Source: Oceanimonas baumannii
GTDB taxonomy: Bacteria > Pseudomonadota > Gammaproteobacteria > Enterobacterales > Aeromonadaceae
Length of the DNA stretch: 64,000 nt
Direction of reading: 5' to 3'
Assembly (NCBI RefSeq): GCF_002245495.1
Contig: NZ_NQJF01000001.1
Span: 1-64,000, forward strand
Positions 50,630 to 59,810 of the stretch are shown here, one piece after another (the first letter of the stretch is position 1; each line of letters begins with the position of its first letter). The translations under genes were made by a program, and so were the position numbers. The notes beneath the pieces were generated by a model that was not told the origin of the DNA, ran no database searches, and saw only the letters and a program-made list of their open reading frames with translations.

Positions 50630-51292
50630 TCAGTCGGCAAAAATCATTTCGGGTACATGCTCGGGCACGATCAGCTTGCCTGCAGTTTTGGCCTTGATCT
50701 CTTCCACACTCACTCCGGGAGCTCGCTCTCTGAGCACAAACGCGCCATTTTCTATCTCCATGTAAGCAAGATCGGTCAGCACGCGTTTAATACAACCTGC
50801 ACCGGTCAGCGGCAGAGAACAGTGAGACAGCAGCTTGGACTCACCACTCCGGGAAGCATGAGTCATGGTGACGATGATATTGTCGGCACCGGCTACCAGA
50901 TCCATGGCTCCGCCCATGCCTTTGACCAGCTTGCCGGGGATCATCCAGGAAGCGATGTTGCCATGAACATCAACCTCAAATGCACCCAGCACCGTCAGAT
51001 CCACATGACCGCCGCGGATCATGGAGAAAGACTCTGCCGAATCGAAGATGGACGCGCCGACCCGGGCAGTCACCGTCTGCTTGCCAGCGTTGATCATATC
51101 TGCATCCAGCTCCTGCTCGGTCGGGAAAGGACCCATGCCAAGCAGGCCATTCTCGGACTGGAGCATCACTTCCATGCCGTCCGGTACATAGTTGGCCACC
51201 AGAGTGGGGATACCGATGCCCAGATTAACGTAGAAACCGTCCTGCAGCTCGCGGGCGACGCGCTGGGCCATTTGTTCGCGGGAAAGTGCCAT
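50630..51292 (-). CDS. atoA: 3-oxoacid CoA-transferase subunit B
   Basis: Beta-type subunit of the acetate/acetoacetate CoA-transferase. The 220-residue product has the catalytic Glu in [29 protein letters not shown], and [14 protein letters not shown]. It pairs with the alpha subunit upstream (57 bp) and feeds thiolase. Confidence 0.94.
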   Translation of the reverse strand: MALSREQMAQRVARELQDGFYVNLGIGIPTLVANYVPDGMEVMLQSENGLLGMGPFPTEQELDADMINAGKQTVTARVGASIFDSAESFSMIRGGHVDLTVLGAFEVDVHGNIASWMIPGKLVKGMGGAMDLVAGADNIIVTMTHASRSGESKLLSHCSLPLTGAGCIKRVLTDLAYMEIENGAFVLRERAPGVSVEEIKAKTAGKLIVPEHVPEMIFAD

Positions 51293-51349
51293 GATATTGC
51301 CTCTTTATTCTGATTCCATGGACCTAAAATGTGCCGGAAGCCTGACGGC

Positions 51350-52048
51350 TCAACCGCGCAAGGTCCGTTTTTCAATACGCTTCTCGAACTGGCCGCAGAT
51401 AATGCGATCCACATAAATACCGGGGGTATGGATCTGGCTTGGCTCCAGCTCCCCGGGTTCGACGATTTCCTCGACTTCAACCACGGTTATCTTGCCGGCC
51501 GTGGCCGCCAGAGGGTTGAAGTTCTGGGCGGTGTGCCGGTAAATCACATTGCCGAAGTGATCCGCCTTCCAGCCCTTAACAATGGCAAAGTCACCGGTGA
51601 TCGCTTGCTCAAGAATATAAGGACGGCCATTGAACTCACGCACTTCCTTCCCTTCCGCAATACCGGTGCCATAACCGGTTGCGGTATAAAAAGCAGGAAT
51701 ACCGGCACCACCGGCGCGCATCTTCTCGGCCAGGGTCCCTTGAGGAGTCAGCTCCACTTCCAGCTCGCCACTCAGCAACTGCTGTTCAAACAATGCATTC
51801 TCGCCCACGTAAGAAGCGATCATCTTACGGATTTGCCGATCCTCCAGCAGAATGCCAAGGCCAAAGCCGTCTACACCACAGTTGTTGGATACCACGGTCA
51901 GATCCCGGGTCCCCCTGCGTCTGATCTCGGCAATCAGATTTTCGGGAATACCGCACAAACCAAAACCGCCCGCCAGGAGAGTCATTCCGTCCTTCAGCCC
52001 TTCAAGGGCCTCTGCATAGGAATTCACCCGCTTATCAAAACCTGCCAT
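51350..52048 (-). CDS. atoD: 3-oxoacid CoA-transferase subunit A
   Basis: Alpha-type subunit, 232 residues, with the CoA-binding [20 protein letters not shown] and [22 protein letters not shown]. It is the first gene of the operon, divergent from a LysR gene, in place of the AtoSC two-component control found in E. coli. Confidence 0.94.
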   Translation of the reverse strand: MAGFDKRVNSYAEALEGLKDGMTLLAGGFGLCGIPENLIAEIRRRGTRDLTVVSNNCGVDGFGLGILLEDRQIRKMIASYVGENALFEQQLLSGELEVELTPQGTLAEKMRAGGAGIPAFYTATGYGTGIAEGKEVREFNGRPYILEQAITGDFAIVKGWKADHFGNVIYRHTAQNFNPLAATAGKITVVEVEEIVEPGELEPSQIHTPGIYVDRIICGQFEKRIEKRTLRG

Positions 52049-52138
52049 AACCGCTCCTGTTGTCGTACAGACAAACCATTGATTGTTATGAGCGAGTATT
52101 GCACGGGTTATTTATTTGTTAAGTTTGTTTTTTTAATT

Positions 52139-52154
52139 GATTAATTCGTTAATC
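52139..52154. promoter_or_regulatory. Candidate operator between the ato operon and its LysR gene
   Basis: A perfect inverted repeat GATTAA-TTCG-TTAATC lies in an AT-rich divergent promoter region of about 165 bp. It is a plausible binding site for the adjacent LysR regulator. Confidence 0.5.
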
Positions 52155-52214
52155 TAAATAATGTATCAGGAGGAGCATTTCCTGCCGATAAGCCAATAAG
52201 AGAGCATATATCCC

Positions 52215-53117
52215 ATGACGGTAAAGCAACTCCGCGCCTTTATCGCTGTAGCGCAAACCCTGAATTTTGCCCAGGCCTGCGAGCGAGTGCACCTGTCCCA
52301 GTCCGCCTTAAGCCTGACTATCAAAGCCCTGGAAAACAGCCTGGGGGGGCGTCTGTTCAGCCGCACGACCCGCCATGTCCGCCTGACCCCGGAAGGTGAA
52401 GCGTTACTGCCACTGGCGCGGCGATTAATCGCCGACTGGGACAATGCCGAGGACGAGCTGCGGCTACGTTTTACCCTGCAACAGGGCCGGGTGACCATGG
52501 CAGCCATGCCCTCATTTGCCGGCAATCTGCTGCCGGCACTGCTCAGAAACTTTCGCCAACGCTACCCACAAATCAATGTGGCGGTCGACGATGTGATCAA
52601 CGAGCAGGTTATTGAAATGGTCATGGACGGTTACGTTGAGCTGGGTATCGCCTTTGAGCCAGATCCGTTCACCAGCCTGCGCTTTACCCCTCTTTATCTG
52701 GATCGGTTTGTGGCTGTGGTGCCCGCCGAGTCAGTGCTGGCCGGGCGGAAACACGTGTGCTGGAAACTCTTGCTGGAATGGCCTTTTATCACGTTACAAC
52801 GCCCTTCGGCGGTACGCCTGATGCTTGAGCAGCATCTGAAAGAATGGAACCTGACCTTGCCCGTGGCGTTTGAAAGCCATCAGCTGGCCACCGTGGGCCG
52901 GATGGTAAGTGCCGGGCTGGGAGTGAGCGTCGTGCCGGCATTGTGCATCGGCCAGATGCACGAACTGGGTGCCCGCTGTATTCCGCTACGTGATCCGGTG
53001 ATCGAGCGCCCCGTCGGCATCCTGCGCAGGGCTGAACATGAACTCTCCGTCGCCGCCCAGGCGCTTTACGATACGCTGCAAAAGGCATCTTTACCTCCCG
53101 AGCATGAAAGCCAATAA
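52215..53117 (+). CDS. LysR-family regulator divergent from the ato operon
   Basis: The 300-residue product starts MTVKQLRAFIAVAQTLNFAQ, with recognition-helix region LSQSALSLTIKALENSLGGR and a ligand-binding domain from about 90. Its position back-to-back with atoD suggests it controls acetoacetate/short-chain fatty acid use. The effector is unknown. Confidence 0.9.
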   Translation: MTVKQLRAFIAVAQTLNFAQACERVHLSQSALSLTIKALENSLGGRLFSRTTRHVRLTPEGEALLPLARRLIADWDNAEDELRLRFTLQQGRVTMAAMPSFAGNLLPALLRNFRQRYPQINVAVDDVINEQVIEMVMDGYVELGIAFEPDPFTSLRFTPLYLDRFVAVVPAESVLAGRKHVCWKLLLEWPFITLQRPSAVRLMLEQHLKEWNLTLPVAFESHQLATVGRMVSAGLGVSVVPALCIGQMHELGARCIPLRDPVIERPVGILRRAEHELSVAAQALYDTLQKASLPPEHESQ

Positions 53118-53253
53118 GCCATAAGCGCCATTCAAGACCACAAGGGAGAAATTTAGTCCTGTAATTTGCCAAAACCACATCTCTGGACGAGTCTTGGTCT
53201 TGACGGGTCCTTCGATGAGAAGAGCCTGGTTGAGAGCACAAGGAGATATTCAC

Positions 53254-53541
53254 ATGAAAAAAATACTTATCCCAAGCCTGCTGTCGATACTGATAGCCAC
53301 CGGCGCACCGGCGTTTGCCAGTGAAACCAATACGGAAAGTGCGGTGGTTACCAGTATTAACATCAATACTGCCAGTGCCGAACAGCTGGCTCAGCTATCC
53401 GGTGTTGGTCCGGCAAAGGCAGATGCCATTGTGCAATACCGGGATGCCAACGGTCCGTTTAAATCCGTTGACGATCTGGCACAGGTAAGGGGTATTGGCG
53501 AAGCAACCGTGGAGAAAAACCGCCACCTGCTAAGCAATTGA
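53254..53541 (+). CDS. comEA: ComEA-family helix-hairpin-helix protein
   Basis: A 95-residue exported protein. The start at 53254 ([10 protein letters not shown]) has AAGGAG upstream; the signal peptide ends near AFA at about residue 22. The rest is a double helix-hairpin-helix DNA-binding fold: [20 protein letters not shown] and [20 protein letters not shown]. ComEA proteins bind incoming DNA in the periplasm in competent bacteria; a role in uptake here is inferred only from family. Confidence 0.9.
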   Translation: MKKILIPSLLSILIATGAPAFASETNTESAVVTSININTASAEQLAQLSGVGPAKADAIVQYRDANGPFKSVDDLAQVRGIGEATVEKNRHLLSN

Positions 53542-53638
53542 TAAAGTGCTTATCATTACCTTCTGCCCCGTTCGGGCCTTGGCCGTTCGGGGCAGCTTTG
53601 GTTATGATACGGGTCTTTCCATACCATGGTTTTTTTTC

Positions 53639-54541
53639 ATGTCACAGCAAGCCTCCATTCGTAAAGCGGTGATTCCGGTTGCCGGCCTGGGCACGCGCAT
53701 GTTGCCAGCCACCAAGGCCATCCCCAAAGAAATGTTGCCCGTGGTAGATAAACCACTGATCCAGTACGTAGTGAATGAAGCCGTTCAGGCCGGTATCAAG
53801 GAAATTGTCCTGGTCACTCATGCCAGTAAAAACTCCATTGAAAACCACTTTGATACCAGCTTTGAACTGGAAGCCACTCTGGAAAAACGGGTGAAACGTC
53901 AGCTGCTGAGCGAAGTACAAAATATCTGCCCGCCCGATGTCACCATTATGCACGTACGTCAGGGCGAGGCACGGGGGCTGGGTCATGCCATTCTTTGTGC
54001 CAAACCGCTGGTAGGCAACGCGCCTTTCGCCATTCTGTTACCCGACGTGCTGATTGACGATGCCGCCTGTGATCTCGGCAAAGACAACCTGGCCGCCATG
54101 ATTGCCGACTTTGATAAAACCGGCCGCAGCCAGATCCTGGTGGAGCCGGTGGCGCACGAGCTGGTAGATCAGTTCGGCATCGTTGATCTGGGTGCAAACA
54201 CTATTACTCAGGGCGAATCGGCTCCCATCGCCAATATGGTAGAAAAACCATCCCGGGAAGAAGCTCCCTCCAATTTATCGGTAGTAGGCCGTTATGTACT
54301 GCCTGCCGACATCTGGCCGCTGCTGCAAAAGACTCCCCTTGGAAAAGGTGATGAAATTCAGCTGACCGACACCATTGCCATGCTGATGGAGCAGACCCCG
54401 GTAGATGCTCATCATATTACCGGGAAAAGCCACGACTGTGGCAGCAAGCTGGGCTATATGATGGCCAATGTGGAGTATGGTCTGCGCCACAAAGAGCTGG
54501 GCGCAGAGTTTCGTCGTTACCTGCAACAGCTGAACGCCTGA
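53639..54541 (+). CDS. galU: GalU, UTP-glucose-1-phosphate uridylyltransferase
   Basis: Makes UDP-glucose. Starting at [10 protein letters not shown] (53639) gives 300 residues, close to E. coli GalU (302). Nucleotide-binding signature [22 protein letters not shown]; substrate motifs [14 protein letters not shown] and [13 protein letters not shown]. The frame is open upstream to 53546 but without conservation. It abuts the convergent rssB-like gene. Confidence 0.96.
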   Translation: MSQQASIRKAVIPVAGLGTRMLPATKAIPKEMLPVVDKPLIQYVVNEAVQAGIKEIVLVTHASKNSIENHFDTSFELEATLEKRVKRQLLSEVQNICPPDVTIMHVRQGEARGLGHAILCAKPLVGNAPFAILLPDVLIDDAACDLGKDNLAAMIADFDKTGRSQILVEPVAHELVDQFGIVDLGANTITQGESAPIANMVEKPSREEAPSNLSVVGRYVLPADIWPLLQKTPLGKGDEIQLTDTIAMLMEQTPVDAHHITGKSHDCGSKLGYMMANVEYGLRHKELGAEFRRYLQQLNA

Positions 54542-55528
54542 TCATCCCCCGTCCGCACGGCTGGCGGTCAGCTCTATACGACCGCCATGACTGCCGCATA
54601 ACTGAAGCTGTAACGGGAAGCGGCACGGCTGATGCCAGGGGTTGGCCCTGAACAAAGCCCGCCCCAATGGCCCGGCATTGCAGTTGCTGAGCCAGTCACT
54701 GCCGGACATACCGCCGTTCGCCACTTCTACCATATTACTGCTGGCGCTCAACCGGAGCAGCATCAGATTAACAGTGGCATTCAGCCCGGCCGCATAGAGC
54801 TGTTGGTTGATGTATTCCAGGGTACGGGCGGGGCTGTACAGCAAGGAGTCCTGCTCCTGTTTGAAGCGCCGCAACGGCTCGTTCAGCAAGAACGCTACCA
54901 GCAGCATCAGCATGGGCGTATCCGGATGCAAGGGATCGAACTCCGCCGCCAACAGCATCACATCCTGTTCAAGACGCACCGACTGGGTCAGCACCCAGGG
55001 AGTACTGTGCTTAAGGCTGAGTCGCCAGCGGCCCAGTTGCCGCTCACCGGAGGTCACCAGATCCCGCAACAAGCGGGATGCTGCCATATCCTGTCGACGA
55101 TAAAACGCCATATGCGCATGAAACTCCGCCAGCTCCTGCTGCGCCCGGCAATTCGGAGAAGCCAGGCTGGCCGACAGCCGGTGTTTTACCGCACTCCAGT
55201 CCTGCACCGGTTTGGTTAAATAATCTATCGCTCCGGCGCGCAGGGCACTGGCCACACCAGCCATATTATTCAACCCGGAAGTGACCACAAAAGGCACATG
55301 CGGGTACGTCTTTTGAAACAATGTCAGTACTGACTCGGGCTCCCCCGAGGGCAACATCAGGTTACCCAGCACCAGATCCGGCGGCTGTTGACCAGCCAGC
55401 ACCAGCGCCTGAGCAATATTATCCGTCTCCTGTACCTGCGCGCCCCACAATTCCAGCCGCGCCAGCAACTGCCAGCGGAATACCTCGTCGTCATCAATCA
55501 GCAGGATGCGTGAGTGTCGAATGAACAT
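54542..55528 (-). CDS. rssB: RssB-like response regulator lacking the phospho-acceptor Asp
   Basis: The 328-residue product has an N-terminal receiver domain (about 7-115) with acidic pocket IDDDEVF, conserved Thr/Ser (VVTSG, about 83) and Lys106 (TKPVQD). A C-terminal region (about 150-328) fits the PP2C-like domain of RssB. At the position of the phosphorylated Asp it has Asn56 (PDLVLGNLMLP). RssB delivers sigma-S to ClpXP. Adjacency to galU, as in E. coli, supports the identity, but the gene is in opposite orientation to galU here. Sequence similarity in the C-terminal part is weak to the eye. Confidence 0.72.
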   Translation of the reverse strand: MFIRHSRILLIDDDEVFRWQLLARLELWGAQVQETDNIAQALVLAGQQPPDLVLGNLMLPSGEPESVLTLFQKTYPHVPFVVTSGLNNMAGVASALRAGAIDYLTKPVQDWSAVKHRLSASLASPNCRAQQELAEFHAHMAFYRRQDMAASRLLRDLVTSGERQLGRWRLSLKHSTPWVLTQSVRLEQDVMLLAAEFDPLHPDTPMLMLLVAFLLNEPLRRFKQEQDSLLYSPARTLEYINQQLYAAGLNATVNLMLLRLSASSNMVEVANGGMSGSDWLSNCNAGPLGRALFRANPWHQPCRFPLQLQLCGSHGGRIELTASRADGG

Positions 55529-55654
55529 ATGGGTTCCAACATGATAATAATACCTAAATTCAGCCTAGCTGATTTCGGGCAGGCGGCAGACCATCACTGT
55601 ATTCTGCCGACACTTTATTGGATAATGCTCACACCATTCCGGCACTCAGGCACT

Positions 55655-56341
55655 ATGACTCCCGCAGAACATCAGGCACTCACCTCTTCAAAGCTGTCAC
55701 ATCCTGCCCGCAGCCTTTACCTGCTTTATCTCAGGCATCAGGCCAGAGCAGATCTGACTCAACCCCTGGACTATCCGGAGCTGGGCCGTGCGCTGGCGGT
55801 TCAGGGAGAAGGTGAGTATCGCTACCGGGTCACCCCAGCGGCGTTAACTGCTCTGCTCGAGGAATTGCAGCGTGCCGGCCTGCTGACACTGATGGAACGG
55901 CCCCATCCGCAGCATTATCACGGTGCCCGTTTCCGGCTGACGTTAAAAAACCTGCAGGGACTCACTCCCCTGCCCGCCCGGCAGTTTGCCATGTATCCCG
56001 AGTGGCGGCCCGATGAACAACTTGATGGCCTGGCACGGCTATGTGGCCTGCTCGACAGCCGCTTTGATGAAACTGAACTGGGTGAATTTATTGCCTACTG
56101 GCTGGGTCGCCCGGAAGTGTTTGAAAACCAGCATCAGTGGATGCTGCGTTTTGTACGTCAGCTGAAAAACCGCCGCGCGCTGCGCCGCGCCCCGGACCTT
56201 GAGTCCCATACTGGCTATCAGCAGCAGGCCGCGCCGGCAACAACCGAGACTGGCCCGAGCCAGCGGGCCCGCGAAATGATGGAAGAAGCCCGGCGTCTGA
56301 GCGACGAGCACCAGGAGAGCCACGATGAAAAAGACACCTGA
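55655..56341 (+). CDS. dnaT: DnaT-like primosomal protein
   Basis: Primosome component that helps load DnaB during replication restart. The C-terminal part has the DnaT core: FAMYPEWRPDEQLDGLARL and FIAYWLGRPEVF (E. coli FAMYPDWQPD... and FIAYW...). I chose the ATG at 55655 (MTPAEHQAL, 228 residues), since the open frame to 55514 overlaps the divergent rssB start. The N-terminal 120 residues look like a winged-helix domain and are longer than in E. coli (179 aa total). It overlaps dnaC by 17 bp. Confidence 0.8.
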   Translation: MTPAEHQALTSSKLSHPARSLYLLYLRHQARADLTQPLDYPELGRALAVQGEGEYRYRVTPAALTALLEELQRAGLLTLMERPHPQHYHGARFRLTLKNLQGLTPLPARQFAMYPEWRPDEQLDGLARLCGLLDSRFDETELGEFIAYWLGRPEVFENQHQWMLRFVRQLKNRRALRRAPDLESHTGYQQQAAPATTETGPSQRAREMMEEARRLSDEHQESHDEKDT

Positions 56342-57173
56342 AGAAATTGCCGCCGATATGGCCGACATAGCCCGCCGTCGCCGGCAACAACAGCGACCGC
56401 AGAAAGACACCTCTCCCACTGCAGCACGAGGCGACGTGCAGCAGGTGCTTAAGCAGTTGCAGCAGCTGCGCGCCGGTGGCGGCCTGCCACAGTACGACTA
56501 TGACACCCTGCGTCGCCAGTATGAACAGCAGGCAAATGCCGATGTACAGCAATTGCAGCAGCAAGCCAGGGTGCACCGCACGGAAAAACTGCTGGCTCAG
56601 GCAGACTTAAACCGCGACTGGACCTTTGCCAATATGGACATAAATGATCCGGCCCTGGCACACCATATTGAAACCGCTCATCACTTTATTAATGCCTTTG
56701 ATCACTGGGAGAAAAAGGGCGGCACCGGCATTTTGCTCTACGGCGACTTTGGCACTGGCAAATCAACCCTGGCCGGGGCCATTGCTCATGAGCTGATCCA
56801 CCAGCACCAGAAGTCCGTCATTTTTCAGCAGTGGGCATCGGTTGTGGACCGGCTATTCTTTGGTGTCATTGAAGATCAGGAAAGCCGAAATCAGTACCGG
56901 CGTGCACTGGAAGAAGTGGATCTGCTGGTACTGGATGAGGTAGCTGCCAACCGCAGCCGGCTAGCGGAAAGCCAGTCCAGCTTTCTGGGACATCTGCTGC
57001 GCCGCCGGCGCAATCTCTCGAAAAGCATTATCATCATCAGCAACCACGACCCGCAGTCGCTGCACCGGGCAGTGGGAGATTTCTGCTTTGAGGCCATTAA
57101 GGCCTTTCATCCGGTAGACATAGCACTGCGCGGCCCCAGCCGCCGGCCGGATATTGGCGATTACCGTAGTTAA
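56325..57173 (+). CDS. dnaC: DnaC-like helicase loader ATPase
   Basis: AAA+ ATPase of the DnaC/DnaI group that loads the replicative helicase. The 282-residue product has an N-terminal basic, Gln-rich extension (about 1-85), Walker A GDFGTGKST (140-148), Walker B LVLDEV (201-206) and sensor-like IIISNHDPQSL. It is about 37 residues longer than E. coli DnaC (245). Pairing with dnaT matches the E. coli dnaTC operon. Confidence 0.85.
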   Translation: MKKTPEEIAADMADIARRRRQQQRPQKDTSPTAARGDVQQVLKQLQQLRAGGGLPQYDYDTLRRQYEQQANADVQQLQQQARVHRTEKLLAQADLNRDWTFANMDINDPALAHHIETAHHFINAFDHWEKKGGTGILLYGDFGTGKSTLAGAIAHELIHQHQKSVIFQQWASVVDRLFFGVIEDQESRNQYRRALEEVDLLVLDEVAANRSRLAESQSSFLGHLLRRRRNLSKSIIIISNHDPQSLHRAVGDFCFEAIKAFHPVDIALRGPSRRPDIGDYRS

Positions 57174-57270
57174 AGCAAGCCCGGTTGCAGTCAAGCGATG
57201 CCCGGGCTTCCATCTTTAGCCGGAGGTAACGGCGAAAAACATATCCCGCCATCGCCCGGCAAATCAGCCA

Positions 57271-57510
57271 CTACAGCCGCCACCAGAGCAGCGCCAGTAA
57301 CCCGGCCCCCAGCAGCAGCTTGTTACGTAACCGTTTGGGGCTGCTTGCCAGTCGCCAGGCCAGGCTGACCTTGGGCACCTGCTCCGCCAGCGCCAGCCAG
57401 TCGGTCTGTGTATGCTGCCGGCGCTGTGCCTGCTGAGTCAGCAGCTTCAGACGCAACGCCTCAACTTTCAGTTGCAGCATTTGCTGCTCTTCCTGCAGGT
57501 TTCTGTGCAT
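57271..57510 (-). CDS. yqjK: YqjK-like protein
   Basis: A 79-residue protein with a heptad-like helical N-terminus (QEEQQMLQLKVEALRLKLL) and a hydrophobic C-terminal end (LLLGAGLLALLWWRL). It matches the size and place of YqjK downstream of yqjD/yqjE in enterics. Function unknown. Confidence 0.65.
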   Translation of the reverse strand: MHRNLQEEQQMLQLKVEALRLKLLTQQAQRRQHTQTDWLALAEQVPKVSLAWRLASSPKRLRNKLLLGAGLLALLWWRL

Positions 57511-57519
57511 TTGCCTTCC

Positions 57520-57912
57520 TCAGTCTTTGCCCGACCAGTCGGACATATCACGCTGGCCCCGCAGATAGGCCACGTCTTCCTGCACATCTTTCAGGGTTTG
57601 CTCCAGAAAGCGGCGCTGGCCGGCCAGGTTGCGCACCATGGCCACACACGCCGCCAGCATCCCCACCAGTAAAACCACCACCAGACCAAAGAACACCCAA
57701 ACCCGGGCCGCGGGCGACAGTACCTCGTTCAGGCCAAACAGCAAGCTGATAAACGCCATAAAAAACAGGGCAACCGCCGTCAGCGCCAGTATCCCCAGGC
57801 GCACCATGCGTTCTTTCTGAGCAATAAACTCGATGCGCGCCAGCCGAAAGCGCACAAACAAAAGCTCAATAATGGTGTCGAGCACCTCTTTTAGTGGTGG
57901 TTTTCCGCTCAT
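57520..57912 (-). CDS. yqjE: YqjE-family membrane protein
   Basis: A 130-residue inner-membrane protein starting at MSGKPPLKEVLDTI (57912), with an amphipathic N-terminus and two hydrophobic helices (about 38-62 and 70-95). It belongs to the putative holin-like YqjE family. It lies 4 nt after the yqjD/elaB-like gene and before the yqjK-like gene. The longer frame upstream overlaps that gene and is not supported. Confidence 0.8.
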   Translation of the reverse strand: MSGKPPLKEVLDTIIELLFVRFRLARIEFIAQKERMVRLGILALTAVALFFMAFISLLFGLNEVLSPAARVWVFFGLVVVLLVGMLAACVAMVRNLAGQRRFLEQTLKDVQEDVAYLRGQRDMSDWSGKD

Positions 57913-57916
57913 CGGT

Positions 57917-58231
57917 TTAACGGCCCCGGCACAGTAAAGCAGCCAGCAACAGCCCGACGACGGCGGCCACGCCCATAGCATGATAAGGCTTGCTGTGCAC
58001 CAGATCATTGGTCTGGCTGGCCGCCTGACGAGTCCGCTCAATCACCGACTCTTCCATATCGTAATATTGCTGCTGTGCCTTCTCGAGCTGGGACTTCAGC
58101 TTTTCCTTCAGGGCTTTCCCTTCCTGAGTGCCATCATCGGCAGCAGCCTGATAGAGTGCTTCAGCATCCTTCAGCAGTTGTTTAACATCCTGCATCAGGG
58201 CCGTGCGTTCTGCTTCATACCTGCCGGACAT
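57917..58231 (-). CDS. yqjD: YqjD/ElaB-family (DUF883) membrane-anchored protein
   Basis: A 104-residue protein starting at MSGRYEAERTA (58231) after a strong AGGAGG. It has a long charged helix (about 10-75) and a C-terminal membrane anchor with GVAAVVGLLLAALLCRGR. E. coli relatives are ribosome-binding, stationary-phase inner-membrane proteins. It heads the yqjD-yqjE-yqjK set. Confidence 0.85.
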   Translation of the reverse strand: MSGRYEAERTALMQDVKQLLKDAEALYQAAADDGTQEGKALKEKLKSQLEKAQQQYYDMEESVIERTRQAASQTNDLVHSKPYHAMGVAAVVGLLLAALLCRGR

Positions 58232-58453
58232 AGTGCCTCCTGGTTTCATATAAAGTGAAAAACATGAATAAAACTCAACACTTGCTTTAATACCATATTC
58301 TCTTGAATGGTACTTGGCCAGCCATGTTGTACATTTAATGGGCGGTTGCGATCGGAACTGTCGCACTGGTCACGCATGCTGTTTCCACCGCCTGTGCAGA
58401 ACTCTGCCCTATACTCGTTTCATTGTTATTGATCTTAATTAAAGGAGAACACC

Positions 58454-59026
58454 ATGCTCAGAAAAGTGCTGCTCACTTCACTCTGCCTTGCCAGTACATC
58501 CGCCTTGGCCGACTGGCAGCTGAACAATGATTTAAGCCGGGTCAGTTTCGTCACCGTAAAAAAAGAAAGTGTGGGTGAACCTAACCACTTTCTACAGGTG
58601 TCAGGCAAGCTGAATGATAATGGCCAGTTGGCACTAAGCATTGACCTGGCCAGCGTGGAAACCGGCATTCCCATTCGGAACGAACGTCTGGGCGAATTTT
58701 TGTTTGAAACGGCCACCTACCCAACGCTGAGCCTGAATGCGGATCTGTCCGGGCACCTCGACACCATCAAGGGTGATAAAGACAGCGTGCTTGAAACCAG
58801 TGCCACCCTCATCCTGCATGGTCAGGAAAAAGTCCTCCCGGTAACCGTGCTGGTCAGCCATAAAGGCAACGGCAATCTGGTGGTATCGAGCTGGGATCCG
58901 GTCATCGTGCATCAGGATGATTTCGCCTTGGCCGACGGTATTAACAAGCTTCAGGAGCTGGCCGGCCTGCCCTCCATCACCCGCGCCGTGCCGGTGAGCT
59001 TTGTCCTGAGTCTGGATAAGCAGTAA
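58454..59026 (+). CDS. YceI-family periplasmic protein
   Basis: Lipocalin-like, isoprenoid-binding YceI fold. The 190-residue product has a signal peptide MLRKVLLTSLCLASTSALA, then WQLNNDLSRVSFVTVKK, IPIRNERLGEFLFE and a C-terminal VPVSFVLSLDKQ. Preceded by AAAGGAG. The function of this member is unknown; relatives bind polyisoprenoids or respond to pH and osmotic stress. Confidence 0.88.
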   Translation: MLRKVLLTSLCLASTSALADWQLNNDLSRVSFVTVKKESVGEPNHFLQVSGKLNDNGQLALSIDLASVETGIPIRNERLGEFLFETATYPTLSLNADLSGHLDTIKGDKDSVLETSATLILHGQEKVLPVTVLVSHKGNGNLVVSSWDPVIVHQDDFALADGINKLQELAGLPSITRAVPVSFVLSLDKQ

Positions 59027-59086
59027 CCCGAGCGCACATGTTAAGACACAAGGAATAAAGAGAAGGTCACTACCCTAAGTCTGACC

Positions 59087-59115
59087 GGGGACGGCCGCTA
59101 GCACCAGCCGTCCCC
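59087..59115. terminator. Hairpin between convergent yceI-like and host-attachment genes
   Basis: GGGGACGGC-N11-GCCGTCCCC is a 9-bp GC-rich inverted repeat in the 99-bp gap. No T tract follows, so its terminator activity is uncertain. Confidence 0.5.
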
Positions 59116-59125
59116 AACATTGCGG

Positions 59126-59536
59126 TCAGCTTTTACTGCCATTTTTAAACGCAGCCAACACCTCCTCGTGTGAGACGCCACTCAGGTTTTTATCCAGATC
59201 CTTTTGCAGCGCTTTACGCAGGCGATCATCCATGGCCTCACGCAGCATCCCCAGAAACTGGGGCGGTGCAGCGAGGTAAAAGCCCCCAATTTCATTGTGA
59301 TCCAGCGCGTGTCGTACCCTGGCCATAATCTCGCGGGCAAAGCGCTGGTTCTCGGTATGACTGGGGTCGCTTTTCTCCGGTATGGCCGATATATCGCTGG
59401 TCAGCTCGCTCGTTTTGAGCCGCGCTTCCGGATGGGCCAGATCCATAACCTCCTCACCCGCGTTTTCAACCCAGTCCTGCCGGTACACAACGGCTTTGGC
59501 AGCATCGGCAACCACGATCCAGTCTGGCATTGGCAT
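59126..59536 (-). CDS. Host attachment family protein (Host_attach)
   Basis: A 136-residue protein opening WIVVADAAKAVVYRQDWVE with EVMDLAHPEARLKTSEL and a C-terminal LREAMDDRLRKALQKDLDK. It matches the Host_attach family, named from an Agrobacterium mutant affected in plant binding. No signal peptide, so a surface role is doubtful; the fold is related to release-factor-like proteins. Monocistronic. Confidence 0.8.
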   Translation of the reverse strand: MPMPDWIVVADAAKAVVYRQDWVENAGEEVMDLAHPEARLKTSELTSDISAIPEKSDPSHTENQRFAREIMARVRHALDHNEIGGFYLAAPPQFLGMLREAMDDRLRKALQKDLDKNLSGVSHEEVLAAFKNGSKS

Positions 59537-59742
59537 ATCACACCTCTTTTGATTGTTGGTACATTTCGGGATTTATTGAGCGCCTTAAGTATTACCGATT
59601 ACCGGTAAATTGCATGGGGACCAGATGACCGCTACGACCCGATTGGCCGCAGTGCAATAGCCCGGCCGGCGGAAAGGACCTGCCAACTGAAAAGTCAGCA
59701 AGGTTACTTCTGTCCTTCATACAGGCTCCAGAATAATCAAAA

Positions 59743-59770
59743 TAAAAAAGCCCCGCTTTCAGCGGGGCTT
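59743..59770 (-). terminator. Terminator of the glycine cleavage operon
   Basis: On the minus strand AAAGCCCCGCT-GAA-AGCGGGGCTTTTTTATT: an 8-9-bp GC stem with a long U tract, about 40 bp past the gcvP stop. Confidence 0.93.
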
Positions 59771-59810
59771 TAAACTCACTTGCCAGGCCTTCGGCTGGCA
59801 GCCAGTTCAA

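Noticed and set aside
55514-57173. Prophage replication module
   Set aside because: DnaT/DnaC-like genes can be phage-borne, but no integrase, repressor or structural genes are near and the base composition matches the chromosome.
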